Source: Hirudo medicinalis (taxonomy: Eukaryota; Annelida; Clitellata; Hirudinida; Hirudinidae). From it: a stretch of DNA of 64,000 nt. This document shows, one piece after another, positions 49,888 through 62,620 of this stretch. Both the position numbers and the translations under genes were made by a program. The notes beneath the pieces are model-generated. The model was not told the DNA's origin, did no database searches, and saw nothing but the letters and a program-made list of their open reading frames with translations. The stretch spans positions 135,243 to 199,242 of the forward strand of contig MPNW01000300.1 of assembly GCA_011800805.1 (NCBI GenBank). Direction: 5' to 3'. Position 1 is the first letter of the stretch; the number at the start of each line of letters is the position of its first letter.

Positions 49888-52800
49888 ATGGATTGGTCTG
49901 AGGGTGAATTAAAAGAACGACATTTTGAAATTTTGCCTCAATTACTTGTATCCTTACATTAAACAAATGAACATTTATAATGTACCAAAGCAGTTTGATA
50001 GTATTTTCAATACTGTTTCATCTGTGATTTCTGTGGTACATAGTTAATAACTTGACCACTGCTTAAACCTTGACTAATTGTATTGATGACCAATAGACTG
50101 CCCTGAATACAAGAAAAAATGCCAACAGTTAGTTGTCCACTTACTATGTCTTCTTACTGATTTTTAACATGCAATGAATGATTTGATTTGGCGTGACTGG
50201 TTAGGCTCACTTAACGAGCTTAGTTTTTCACTTTTTCAGAAGCACTGGAACTTGTTTTCTCGTCGATCGTTCCAATGGTCAGAGTGGAATGCTTAGAAGA
50301 GGTCATATTCTCCGAGTTCTGTCACCTGGTGGGAAATATTGCCAGTTGTTTTTGGGAATTTGATCTTTAATTTCAGATGAGTTTTCCTATTTGTTTCTTA
50401 AATGTTTAAAACATTTTTATTATTTAATGCTTGTTTGTGTTGCGTTTATAATTTAATGCTCGTGAAAGTGACTGTAAAAGTTTGTCGTTCGAACTTGGAA
50501 TTTCAGACAGCAGATTATTACTGCGAGCTGATCAGTTCCACGGAGAGGTTGGTCGTGTCAAATGGCAACGAGGATGAAGACATCACAAGTCAAGTGGGGA
50601 ATCTCATAGAAGTAGGAAACGATGTCTCAAAGTTGTGCTGAAATATTTAAATAAATAATTAATTAATTATTATATTGTTATTAATTATTATTAAATATTT
50701 ATTAATTAATATTTCTCTAATTATTAATTAATAATAGGTTGTTGTTTTTTATTAATATTAATATTTACAAATTAATTATTATTATTAATATCATTGTATA
50801 TAATTAACTAATTATATTATATTATTTTAATTATTTTCATAGTCACAGTGTAACTAAATAGCAGTAGTCATCAAAAATTTGATTTTCAGTCGTCACGATA
50901 GATAAATATTATTTGCTATTAATATTATTTTTATAATTTGAAATTATGTTTAATGATTTTTCCAACTGAATCAGGCATGCCTTGAAGTTCTTCAGAGTGT
51001 TTGGAGTTGCTTGGAGTACCTGACCTCGGTCGTCGGCGAACTTCGGGCCTCGGGGGTCAAGTCTCTCGCGACGGGGGCCCTGGTCATCGTCGAGGGAACT
51101 TACAAGCACTGCCAGGTAATGGTGACGATTTAGTCGGTTTTGGTTTTATTGGCGGGTCGGCATTTCTCGACGATTCAAGGTCGTTCGGTGATCGGTATTT
51201 TCATAATTTCAATAATTATCGTAAAACGAACGATTAATTATTATTATATAATAATTATTTTTATAATAATCGTTATTATTTTTATAAACATTTTTATTAT
51301 CATAATATTTTTTACAATATAATTTAATTATAAATTATTATAATAATCGTTATTATGAAAATAATTTTGTTTATATTTTATAAAAATAATTATTATAAAA
51401 AATAATCGTTCATTTTTACGATAATTATTATGGCTTTTCACCCCGTTGCCATAAATTTTCGTCGTTCCTGTCAACGAAGGAGAGTCCCTCTGCCTATGGA
51501 ACGATGTTCGGCCCCCTGTCCGCAGTGTTGTCGGAAATGTTCAAGAAGTCTTTTGCCCTTCATTCCGTGAGCTTACACCGACGAGGACGGTCGTAGCAGT
51601 GATGATGATGATCGTTGTCATTATTTTAGGGATTGCTGAGACTGGTCGAAGAGATGCCGTTCGGAACAGAGGAAGAAGAGGAAAGGAATAACGACATGGA
51701 AATTCTTGCTTATGGTAATATCACGGACAGTGACGATACTTCAGTCTTAAATGTGTTTGGCATCTCATCGTTGGTTGACAGTGACAAACAAGTCTGCCCT
51801 TCTCTGTGACCTCGTCTCAAAGATCGACAGGAATGCTACCATAGGTCCTTGGAAGTTCATATTTAGGTAGGTCTGCTTTTCATACAAGCATATCTACCTC
51901 ATCATCATCATCATCATCATCATCATTGTGACGTTAACAGAATGTGTAGCAATCTCAATCTAGAGGCCATGATAGATTCTAATGTCATCATCACAACCCT
52001 CCTCAAACAGATTACATCTATGTTGGAAGACTTACAGGTTGTTGTTGTTGTTGTTGTTGTTGTCTACCAGCTGATTGACTTGCTTCTTGAACCCAGGACA
52101 TACGTTGCTCGGAAAATGAAAGTAACGGCTCGAGAGAAGAGGTAAAGAGGTCCTCCAGGTTCGTCGAGTTCCTCTTCAGGATCCTCGGCTTCGTGGTCGA
52201 AAAGTGCCGACGGTCGGTCGGAGGATTGGCGGAAGAATTGGCAGAGTTCGTCTTTAGGACAAAAGAGTTGAGTGAAACTTTGGTTTTAATCGCGAGGAAT
52301 TTTTTGGTCAATATCGTTGGCATATTCCTCTATGACGACCATCACGGCAGTCGCTGTATCATCCTTTTCACCTTTCGTGAAGCATCTCCATCTTAGAAGT
52401 GCAGGATCTTCAGTTCGGGGATCGAGCTCTGGTCCAGGACCTGAGACGCTCCATCTCTGTGGCAACAGATTCGCTCGTCGGGTTGCTAGCAGACAGTCAC
52501 GAGTTCCTGATGACGATGACGTGCGATGACAAAGGACGTTTCGGTGAGGACGATACCGTCGTCGTTATCGTCGAGTTTGTTGCAGTTCTGCTGCAACCAT
52601 GATTTACTTTTAATTATTGTGCTGTCGATTATTAATCGATGTTGTCGATTATTGTGATGTTGTCGATTATTAATCGATGTTGTCGATTATTGTGATGTTG
52701 TTATTATTACTAGACCATTTTAGTTCATGTTATAAATATCATTTTAGCCTGTTTAACGCTAAAATAATTTGATTTTGCAATAGTTTCTGGAGTCTCTCAG

Positions 52801-55800
52801 AACTCGAGTTTCACATTGCCTTGTTGTCCATTTTACAGGAAGCAGAGAGGCATTCAAGAGGCTCTCGGTTCTCCTGATAGTTCTGAGACGTGCCGAGTCG
52901 GTCAACGTCGGTCAGTGTCGCATTGTGTTGTTATTGTTTCGTCGTTTTCACGATGGCCTGTTGTCGAAGTGTGCCCGTTATTGTGATATCTTTACTCATT
53001 TAATCCCTCGCACAATGAAGTCGCTAATGATTACAATTCGGAAAACAAAGTTAATACAACGTCAGAATACTCTGACAAAAAGGAAAATGAATGAACTAGA
53101 TTATTATTTGTATCACTGCTGTTACCTCTGTTGATTGTCATTGGCATTAATTGGCTCGTCATTGCAGCCAGGTGGTCTGCGGATGCTTCCGGGACGAACG
53201 AGGTCCTGACCGACTGCACCCTCGTCAGACTGGTCTTCAAGCGGATCGAGCAATGTGGGTGCACCAGGGTCGAGCGGGATGATGGCGATCTAAACCCTTG
53301 TAATTTTTATGTCAGGTGGCACCCTCGCGATGGAACCGCTGTCCGTTGCCCATTGTGCAGAGTCTCCCAGACCATTCCAGTGAGTTGTCGTGCCATGGTG
53401 ATCGCTATGGTGATCATGAAGTAATGGTCGACCCTTTGCAGGACCTTGACCCTTTACGAAGAAGCTCTGAGGTCGATCGGTGCGTACGTCGTCAAGCTTC
53501 ACGAGAGGCATTTTCCAGAAATTGTGAGTGATGATGATTATAATTCGAGATGATGATTTATGAGAGCAAGAGGGTGGAACGATTTTAAGCGCAACAAGTT
53601 TTATTACAATGGTCATGATTTTACAAACAAGGGTTGCGATGGCTTAACATTTTAGCCTTTTCTGTTGTTATTATTTACTCATTACAATGAATGCTGCCAT
53701 TTACAATCCATTTACAATTTGCAGGAAGAAATTCTACTGGAAAATCTGTTCCATACTCACTTTTTCAATTCTCTAATGGCCTCGGACCTGTGGCTCTTCC
53801 TGGCCAGGTAAGCATGACAATCGATGGTGCTTGGTGAAACGCCATGACTGCGCGTCGTAAATGAAGATGCGACGATGCGATATCGTACGACGAAGTTGTG
53901 GAATGTTCTCTCATGATGCTCACCTCTGTTGAAATGGAAAGTGTCTTGTGTGCTTTTCTTCGCTTGTATTTATTGACTTCAAATTGAGGACACTTAATAA
54001 CATGCACGGCAAGTGCAATATCAATAATAGCAAAATACGTACGATGCTCTGTCAAAGGATCTCTCCGGACAAGATCCGATGGCAGCACTTCTCGACCCTC
54101 CTCGATTTATTGGAGAGGTTCCAACAAGTTCAAGGCGACAGCCTCCAGACAAAACAAAAGAAGGTGATGAGAGGCGAAACGGGCAGAGATTGTTGTAAGA
54201 TCAACACATTGCCAGGATGGGGAAGATACTGAGGCTGATTGTCAAGAGGATGTTCTGCCTATTGCCAACTGTTCAGCAGGTTTGCTTTGCAGTGGCAGCT
54301 GTCCAATGGCTTTTTAATTGGCCTGTAATGCTTGACTAAACTTCTACTTTGCAGGTTGCAGTGTTTGAAGCCCATCCAATCATGTGGATGATTGCTCCTC
54401 CTCCCAGATGTCCTGAGATGACGAGTATTTCCAACCGCAAGATCCGTGACTGCATGTCCGATCTTTCTCTGTCGCTCGACGTCGTGTCGGCGACCAAGTC
54501 TTCGAGAGACTTGTATTTATTGGTTAGCATGAATTAATAATTTCAGTATCTTGGCCGAGGTTTTATTTCTGACACTTTCAATGACAGTTGAATCATTTAG
54601 TCTCTTTGACCAACATGGTTAAACATGTGGATGCTCTCGACTTAAACGCCCTGGTGAACTTGAAATTAAACCTGGAGAAGCTCGTCCGAGCGATGCTGTG
54701 TTCCGTGAGGTCGGAGTTTGAAGTTCGCAACAGGGTCGTCTCCTTAGCCCTGTCCATCTTTTTGGGGCTGGTAGCGACGATTACGACCACTAACTGCGCG
54801 CAGCCATCCTCGGTCCAAACCTCCTACGAGGACTTGACCCGAACGGTTGGTTTATCCTTGATTAGGGGTCATGCAGAGCTCTTTTGTGCTATCGTCGTCA
54901 TTCACTCTGAGGACATTTTGAATGATTAAGTGCATGTTTTGCTATTGATATTAGCTTCAGCTCGTGATCAGATCCACCAAAGATGAATCGATGAATGATC
55001 GAACTCGAGGTCATTTGTGCTTTGCCTTCTGCCCTTTCATCGAGTCTCTGTCAGAGGTCAAGTTCGTCCACAAGGTGGGCTGATTTAATGATGGCTATTA
55101 TGATAAATTTTACCAGTGAAATAATATTTTAATTTTTGACCAATAGGACACGGGGCCAGTCAGAATTGCCCTCCAATCAATTGCAGGACTTACGACCCTC
55201 TGCTCAGCTGTCGGTCAGCCTTTCATCAGAGAACACTTACTGCAAGTTTTTGCAGATTTTCTACGCCGCACCCCAAATCCCGAGGTCCCTCTCCTGATTG
55301 GACGATCGAAACTGGAGGGAGGAGCAATGGTGACTCAATTCGTACAAAAGGCGAGCAGGATATTACTTTTGATCAGACGCACGAAATATTTGCGTGTTTG
55401 AAATCATCGGCACAAGGGAAAGATCGACGGTTTTGTCGTGATTCTTTATTATCATCACGAAACAAATCCTTCCAACACTCCATTGTGCAGCACTTCAAAG
55501 TTCAAAGGGGTAACATGTGTGATAACAACTCCGATGCTCGTTTAAATGCTCGTAAAATATTATGGCTATCTTAAAATAGATTTTTAAATTGACGAGAATG
55601 CGTGTTTCCAGAGAATTGTGACGACGCTCATAAAACGCATTTGCAGCATGACGTTCTTGAATTGTTTGATTTGCAAAATGATCGTTATTTTAAAAAAATT
55701 TTCATGTGACTCAGATGATTGGATATTCCAAGTCCATCGGATACTCTAAGGACATCATGATGGAGAACCTAAATCCCATAACTTGTCAACATGCTCTAGA

Positions 55801-56150
55801 AGAGGAGGATGAAGATGACGAGGATGAGGTTATAATTCTTGCCCTTCTTGCTACCAGATGAAGATAGTGATGATGATGATATTAACTGTTACAATGTCAG
55901 TTGCAATGATTACCTACATCAATGAACAAATTGTGCCACAAATAAATGCCATAAAATGATAAATATGTGGCACTGTTAACAGCATCAGCACAAGGATCAA
56001 TCAGACAAAAAGTCGACCATCGACGGCATCCTTTCGACCGTTGAGAGATGTCTGGCATCTTTGGAAACTTTGGATGCCAAAATTCTGCTTGAGGAAAGTC
56101 AAAGGAGCAGATTGACAGGGATCAAGAAGACATTGGAGAACCTTCTTTGA
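49888..56150 (+). CDS. FIRRM: FIRRM/C1orf112 (DUF4487) homologue
   Basis: In vertebrates and plants (FLIP) this protein partners the AAA-ATPase FIGNL1 and limits RAD51 on DNA. Exons read: 49888-49947, 50240-50328, 50507-50611, 50975-51115, 51480-51566, 51630-51714, 51782-51866, 51941-52037, 52097-about 52310, 52397-52543, 52839-52910, 53168-53254, 53316-53379, 53442-53523, 53725-53807, 54058-54163, about 54215-54282, 54355-54522, 54588-54845, 54961-55074, 55147-55341 (or 55350), 55715-55828, 55983-56150. Landmarks in order resemble human FIRRM: WSEGELKERHFEILPQLL at the start, NDMEILAY...IGPWKFIFR, a block ILLENLFHTHFFNSLMASDL followed by WLFLAR, and a C-terminal VERCLASLETL...GIKKTLENLL. Helix-rich throughout. 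A short exon is missing between 49947 and 50240, and the 54163/54215 junction does not resolve. Residue identity is modest. Confidence 0.75.
52620..52702 (+). repeat. 38-bp tandem duplication in a FIRRM intron
   Basis: Two copies of a unit containing TGTCGATTATTAATCGATGT and TGTCGATTATTGTGATGT. The inner ATTAATCGAT gives partial dyad symmetry. Confidence 0.8.
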
Positions 56151-57233
56151 CTGTGATTTGGAGGAGCACCAGACTTAAATGCTTTTACAAATTTAAATTA
56201 TTATAAATTAGTTATCTTTATTGTCTTATTTTCCTTTGCTGTTTCAATAATTTTGTTGACGTCGTTCTTGATGTAGACAAAGTGTGTGGTTGCATGGTGT
56301 CTATCAATGCCAAATACGTCCAGCATTTGGAGCCAGATGAGTTGGTCAACCATCACTTTGAACTCACGTTGCAATGAAAAGGAATGTGCTGACATGGATG
56401 AGGAACCTTGCAGAGTGTGGTGGCAGTGGAGGTACTCCCTTCCAAAGTGGTAAGGATGACGATGAGGTCATCGGCTTGTTCGGTTGCCTTGATCTTCTAT
56501 CAATTTCTGGGTATCGAAGTGCGATGATTAAGTGACTTGAATTGATTTACTAAATAATATTCTACACAGCTGTGATACTTGTGATTGATTTTAAACGATT
56601 CCCATGACGTTAATAGAATGACACTAGGCCGTTAAAAAAGAAAGAATATTCGAGCGCGAGTCGGATGTTAAGATCACGTCGGCCATGTTTTGTGGCTTCT
56701 CTTGAAGGGGTCGGATATGTCGACAAGAGATATTGCAATTTCAACATATTTTCTGTTCACTACTAATCATTCATGTGGCGCATTTTTAATGATGAAGCCA
56801 AAGTTCATACCTGCTTCCATGAGATGGCCACGGGAAGAGGGGGAAAGGTCGTCTGTCGTTGGTTGAGCAAAACTCTGTCTTCCAAATGGCTTGAACTCTG
56901 GAAATGCGGTTTAGTGAACAAAAATATGGCTGCTTGTGTGTGGGGCGCCAATAATTATTGATCTTAATAACTATTATTAAAGCCCAGTTATTTAATTTTG
57001 GTGCTTAGTTTAAATGTCCATCGATTAAAAATTCATTAGTCATAAACAGGGCCGCCGAGAGAAATTCCGGATCCCTGCGATATGTCAATTTGGTAATGGA
57101 AAAGCAAAAAAGGTTCTTGATTATAAAATGTTATTGTTTTAAAACCCGGTCGGGCCCCAAAAATTAGCAGCGCTTGTCCACTCGGAGGCCCTGGTTATTT
57201 ATAAAATAGCCATCAACAGATGTAGATGGCTAA
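56151..57233. other. Convergent region between the FIRRM-like and Ig genes
   Basis: Holds the 3' UTRs of two converging genes and MITE copy 2. A small minus-strand ORF (56201-56395, upstream frame open to about 56470) reads GREYLHCHHTLQGSSS then QREFKVMVDQLIWLQ. I do not recognise it; it could be a 3' exon of the Ig gene or chance. Confidence 0.4.
57048..57196 (-). mobile_element. Short MITE, copy 2
   Basis: Ends CAGGGCCGCCGAGAG and (reversed) CAGGGCCTCCGAGTG form terminal inverted repeats of about 15 bp. The interior, read on the minus strand, has GGGTTTTAAAAC and TTGCTTTTCCATTACCAAAT, matching copy 1 at 48168. No ORF. Any target duplication is diverged. Confidence 0.65.
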
Positions 57234-58056
57234 TTAACCTAATAAATGCATCTCTTCTTTGGCAGTTCCGTGGTCATTCTCTGCCATACACCAGTAGCTT
57301 CCGTAGTCCTGGTTGCGCAGACGTTCGATGCGCAAGCTCAAAACAATTGTGTCTGAAGCGGGGACTTCTTCCGGTCCCACGTATTCAAATATTTCAACGG
57401 AATGGCGTGAAACATCATCGTCCTCTTCCTCTCTTAGAGTTCGCGCCATTTTCTTTCGACCGGATGCTCGGTTGCCGCCAAGAATGTCGAAATTTCGCGT
57501 TTTAGCCATTGTGTTGTTTCGAGGAAGATGATGATGGTGGTGGTGGTGATTAACAATTGTCACAGCGTTCGGAAGTTGGTGGCGTTTACGTGGTGCCGCT
57601 GCGTTTTTGTTCGACCGGAAGATGTCGCCAGTGCCGCTGATGATGGCAGGAAACGGTTGAGGTCTGAAAATCTGGTCGTCGTGGCGTCTCCAATAATTAA
57701 ACTGATGAGGTTTTGATTGGATGTTGCAGTCCATAATGACCTCCATGCCCATAGATTGCTTTAATCTTTTTGTTGGGAGGTGGATTTTTGGCGGATCTAT
57801 AAGGCAAGCAATTCACTTTACTGATTCATTTATTACATAAATTCTGTAAAGTGTATTGTCGTAATAGTGCAGTGATCAGCCAAGACAGTAGCGAAGACAA
57901 TCCAGAAGCTCAGATACTCGACTTGATTATTCAGTTCAATTTGCGCAGTAAACTTATTAGTTAACTTACTAGTTTGCGGCCCCCTGTTTATTTAAACAAC
58001 AACTGTAATAATAATTATTATTAATTATAATATAATAATAATAATATTATTATTAT

Positions 58057-58089
<33 letters not shown>

Positions 58090-58291
58090 GTAATAATAAT
58101 AATGGCAATAATAATAATAAGTCAGATATTAGCTACCCAAATGATAACAGATCCAATAAGTCTTCAATGACTCACATTCTACAACCAATTGGAATTTCCT
58201 AGAGACAGGTGCCTTGACGCCATTATCTGCAAGACATTCGTAGGTGTCGCTGCAGCTTCTTGAAACGCTGTACATGTGGAGCATGCCGTCT

Positions 58292-58361
<70 letters not shown>

Positions 58362-60456
58362 TAATAATAATAATAATAATAACAATAATAATAATAGTTA
58401 ATTTATATTGCGCCATTTGCATAGCGTCAGAGGCGCCTAACTAATAACCAAAACACTTTCCTACTTGCCACATTATTGCTTCATTATTTTTGTACATTCT
58501 CAAAATGATTGATAAACATCTAATGTAACTTTTTCCTTGAGAAATGAAACGAATATTCAACTGTAAATATAAATATGTAATATAAATATAAATTAAATAT
58601 AAAAATATTCAACTGTAAATATGTAATATAATTATAAATTAAATATAAAAATATTCAACTGTTATTATAAATATAATGCAATGGAATGGATTTCTAGTAA
58701 TTTTCTAAGTCACTGTTCACTTTGATTTCTATGAATTCAAATGAACTTGAAAAAGAGATCATTTAAAAAGTGTGCTACTGAATGTAGTGCTACGAAAAGA
58801 ACGTTTGACTTAAAGACAACTCTTAATAGGGTCCCCACTTGAGTCATTGTGGCGGCAGAGGGTTTCAGAATGAAGCCTCCTCCAAATAACAGTTGGTCGT
58901 GGATGACCAGAGGCCTTGCACTTGAGCGTTGCTAGGTTGCCCTCTTTGACATGGACTACAGCAGGGCTTGAATCCACGATCTTCGCAGCCACTAAAATAT
59001 ATAGATTGCCTAAAGTGAAAAAAAGCAAGACTTTTCGAAGGATGAATGATCTGTCATTATTTACTTGTAATTAATCTTGGAACGCCTACAAATAGTCTAC
59101 TATTTCAAGGAAACATGCGATAATCATTTTTGAGATTCGTGGAATGATGCAGTGTGCGGATGTTAGTGTGACAAACTAAAAACTAAAACTCAACTTAACT
59201 TGCTGACCCTGGTTTCACTTATTCCGACTTCGGTTTTGAAATACAACCGTTATTTGTTAATCAATCCTGTCCTTTCTCAACCAATTCATGGCTTAACACG
59301 GAACTTATTAACAAGGATTGTAAAGTTCATACCTCTAACAAGCAGGTTGACCACCTTGGTGATGACTGGGCTGACGTTGACGGAGCACATGTAAGTGCCA
59401 GTATCCGTGACTCTGACCTCCCTGATTTGGAGGTCCCAATTCCTCTTCGAAGTTTTCTTAACGGATATCCTCAGATCTTCCGTCAGGCTTTTGTTTTCAA
59501 AGCTTAGAGTAAGGGAGTTGGATTTGAGCCACGCGACCTGTTGAGGTCCATAAATAGTAAAAATAAGTTTTAAAATTATTTTATTAAACTTCCAACAACA
59601 TCAATGTATTTAATGATTTCATTCATATTCACTATATAACGACATGCATAATATTCATTCAGCATAATTTTGACGAAAAATTAAAAACTGACGAAAGAAA
59701 AAAAAACGCGCCCTTATCTTTATCTTGACAAGCCAATTATCGAAACGTCAACGATCTCTTAATCTCTGCTTGGGTCACGTGATATCTCGTGACGCGCCAA
59801 AAATCATTAACTGTGGTTGGACGAAACGACTTTTCAAATCCGCCAATCACGAAACGCTTAAATAGCCCGACCTCTGACGAACGTTTTAAAAAGGCTTTCT
59901 TATTAATTACTTCATTATATTTTAATTAAAACAAATTTAACTGCTATTATTAATTTTATTATTATTATTAATTTTATTATTATTACTATTATTAATTTTA
60001 TTACTATTATTATTAATTTTATTGTTATTAACATGACAAGTAATATCACAGGGGATTATGTAATACCAAGTTAAGTAATTATGATTGTGATTGTTATCCA
60101 AAATTACAGTAGTGAAATGGCAACTTTCACAAGCGCACATTCAAGAAGTTACAAGCTTGCGTGACGAGATGATGATGATGACGACGATGACGATGATGAT
60201 GATGACGACGACGACGACGATGATGTTGGTGATGATGATGACGATGATGACGACGACTTGTATCATTTACAAGCTATAGAACATGACTATAATCACAAAC
60301 AAGCGAACGATAATCAATCAACAAGTGAGTCAGAAAAATCAACCTTGTAATCGGCCAAGTTTTCGATGTAGCAGGGGAGGAGGGCGGTCTGCCCCTCTAT
60401 AACACTCACGTTGGCCAGTGGGGTATCAAAGCGAGGGCCCCTCAACAGAGCTTCTT
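57234..60456 (-). CDS. Three-Ig-domain cell-adhesion protein (Lachesin/DIP/IgLON type), 5' incomplete
   Basis: Such proteins are GPI-anchored or secreted neuronal surface molecules in invertebrates. Exons: 60344-60456, 59333-59537, 58821-58991, 58176-58289, 57234-57796, with matching phases. Ig1: RFDTPLANVSVIEGQTALLP, C, VAWLK, then VRVTDTGTYMCSV and VVNLLVR. Ig2: VVHVKEGNLATLKCKASGHP, RPTVIWRR, then DTYECLADNG. The linker YPPKIHLP is typical of the family. Ig3: VIMDCNIQSKP, FNYWRR, then RLRNQDYGSYWCMAENDHG. The Cys, Trp and DxGxYxC residues are all present. Ig3 carries an insertion of about 60-70 residues between strands, with a run of seven His, basic patches and an acidic EEEDDD stretch. 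The frame stops just after Ig3 (KEEMHLLG-stop) with no hydrophobic anchor, but LLG-stop overlaps a possible donor (TTAG/GTTAAT), so another exon may follow. The signal-peptide exon was not found. Confidence 0.8.
57528..57550 (-). repeat. Coding CAC run (poly-His) in Ig3
   Basis: A short (CAC/CAT)n stretch encodes NHHHHHHHLP inside the Ig3 insertion. Its frame and flanks are continuous with the Ig domain. Confidence 0.7.
58010..58115. repeat. (AAT)n microsatellite in the intron between Ig2 and Ig3
   Basis: Irregular AAT/ATT repeats with dyad symmetry (ATTATTATAATATAATAAT-like). Non-coding. Confidence 0.8.
58290..58440 (-). mobile_element. SINE tail with (ATT)n forming the 3' splice site of an Ig2 exon
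   Basis: On the minus strand the SINE tail GGCGCCTCTGACGCTATGCA, then ATGGCGCAATATAAATT, is followed by about 100 bp of (ATT)n. The array ends ATTATTACAG exactly at the start of exon 58289. The element is 5' truncated and belongs to the family at 23415. Confidence 0.75.
58556..58672. repeat. AT-rich tandem duplication in an Ig-gene intron
   Basis: Two and a bit copies of a roughly 45-55 bp unit starting ATATTCAACTGTAAATAT and ending AAATTAAATATAAAA. Confidence 0.7.
59940..60260. repeat. (ATT)n and (GAT/GAC)n microsatellites in an intron of the Ig gene
   Basis: ATT-type repeats at about 59945-60030 and GAT/GAC repeats at about 60168-60257, between exons 59537 and 60344. Confidence 0.85.
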
Positions 60457-60718
60457 CTAGGAGGGGGTAATGATGGTAACTATTACAAGGCTGAATTGAC
60501 TGGTGCTAATGAAAGTGTCCGTCGAGAATAACGCTAGCAACAATAACTAGAAAAGGTTAAAGTTCACGAATTTGACCTCACAAATGATGATGGTATTGTT
60601 ACTGATTACTTCATGATGATCAATCAATTTAGCATTGGAAAGACTTATAACTTGATTCAATCTCACCAGTTTCGTCGTAATAGTCTGTGATGTAGGAGGT
60701 CCTTTCTTCTGCGAAATG

Positions 60719-60797
60719 TGATGATGATGGTGACGATGACGATGATGACGATGATGATGGTGGTGGTGATGATGGTGATGATGATGATGGTGGTGAC

Positions 60798-60835
<38 letters not shown>

Positions 60836-60860
60836 CGATGGTGATGATGCTGATAACGAT
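60719..60860. repeat. (GAT)n/(GGT)n microsatellite
   Basis: About 140 bp of GAT with GAC and GGT variants. The poly-Met and poly-Ile ORFs over it are artefacts. Confidence 0.9.
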
Positions 60861-62620
60861 TATGATAATGCTCACGACTGAATTACGTATAGTAATTCAA
60901 CTACATTTTATAAACGGCCAAATTTTTTTATGCCTGGCGTCCGAGGGCCGGATCATTCTGAAATCAGTAGTTGTCCTTTATAAGCATGGCATGCCAGTTA
61001 CTTGCTATCAAACTGTAACTCTAATGCTTTTGATTTTTTTCGGGCCTGGCGAATCTTCCTACCCAGGAAATAATATTATTGCAAGGCTCATAAAAGTTGG
61101 TTATTATAACAAGGCTCATTCATACAAGCATAGTCTGTTTATATGGCCTCATGTCCGTGAACTGTTTGAGTGATAAAGGCACACTTACTTGGCGTTATTA
61201 CGAATTGGTTCTAGAAAGAGGCTTAATGAAACTGAAAAGGAACACAATTACAACTTTAAAGGACCTGAATTTGTCCACTAGACGATTACAAGCCGTTATT
61301 TGAGTGATCCTGAAAGCTGTGGAACAAATTCTTCTCCTGGAAGAACTTAAAAACCTGGATGAACGTCAGAGATGAGTTGTCTTCCGAGAACCTTTCAAGT
61401 GGATTAACTCAACAATATACTTGAAAAATAAGATCAATTTTGAGGTCACCAAAGGTCTTTGGAGAAGTGGTTTTCATAAGTTTGTTTAAAGCATCAGCAC
61501 GAACCATTTCTAAAAGACTTGCAACTAAACTGGCCAAGGGAGGTAGTGTATTCGGAGATGAACTGGGTTTTCCGATAAAAAATTTGGAACATGGATGTCC
61601 AAATGACTTTCAATATCACTTGTACAACGTTATAGGGCCCCAGAGAGCATTTATTAAACGGAATTTCCGAGATGGCTCAGTCATGGTCTGACCCGACATT
61701 TCTCCAACTACTCATCCGAACATGTTTTCTTAGAGGGGAAGCAGAATCCACCAAAATACTGGTGTACCAAAGGACAACACTGACCGAGTATGATTTCTGC
61801 AATCGCAAATTGCACAAAATGTTACGAATTTTGAGTCTTTTCCAGTTAGTTTGTTGCATTCCTTAAAAACAGATAATGTTCAACAACTTCTGTTTGTAGG
61901 TGAAAACTCCATTTGTTGGCTTAACTCAGCTAACTACCACCCACATTGTCAAAAATCTGTCCTCGATTCATTATTTTCAGCTCAATCTGCAGTCCTAAGT
62001 GCTCCAGGTAACTCAAAATGAAGATATTTTGATAAACTATCATCGTGACAACGTTCGATTAAACAATAAGTTTGATAAATCTATGAATCTGGAGTACATT
62101 ACGTAAAAAACTGGCCTGCATGAGAAGTCATCGTCAAAAAACCTAACTGGGTCATGTTTATGAAGCGGGCCACATCACAAACCTACGAGTGCCGCCAGTT
62201 GAATACTCATGACGTACACGGATAACATATGCATGAATGAATGATTGAGGGAAGGAGTGATGAATGAACGAAACTCAGACGATCAGGTGATCACTCATTC
62301 GGCGAGGTGCATTAGGCACCAAGTGCTTTTTAATTTGTTTAGCGACTGCTGTCCTACAGATGGCGGTGATGAAGAAGACGACGACGACGATGATGATGAT
62401 GATGATCTTAGTCATGGTGTCAGTGATGATGATGATACTGTTGATGACTATTTGGATATGTTCTGCTTGGATATTGCTAAGGTGTTTGTTGAATGTAATA
62501 GTAGTAATTGTCGTTGTAGTAGCACTTAGTGCTATTAGTATATAATAATAATATAATAATATAATATAATATATAATATAACAATATAGTATAATAATAT
62601 TATAGTTTGGCCAACCAACA

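Noticed and set aside
61440..61691. Plus-strand ORF of 83 residues
   Set aside because: Considered as a gene fragment, but no domain and no splice partners were found.
62245..62529. Plus-strand ORF with an Asp run
   Set aside because: The Asp run is a GAC/GAT microsatellite and nothing else supports a protein.
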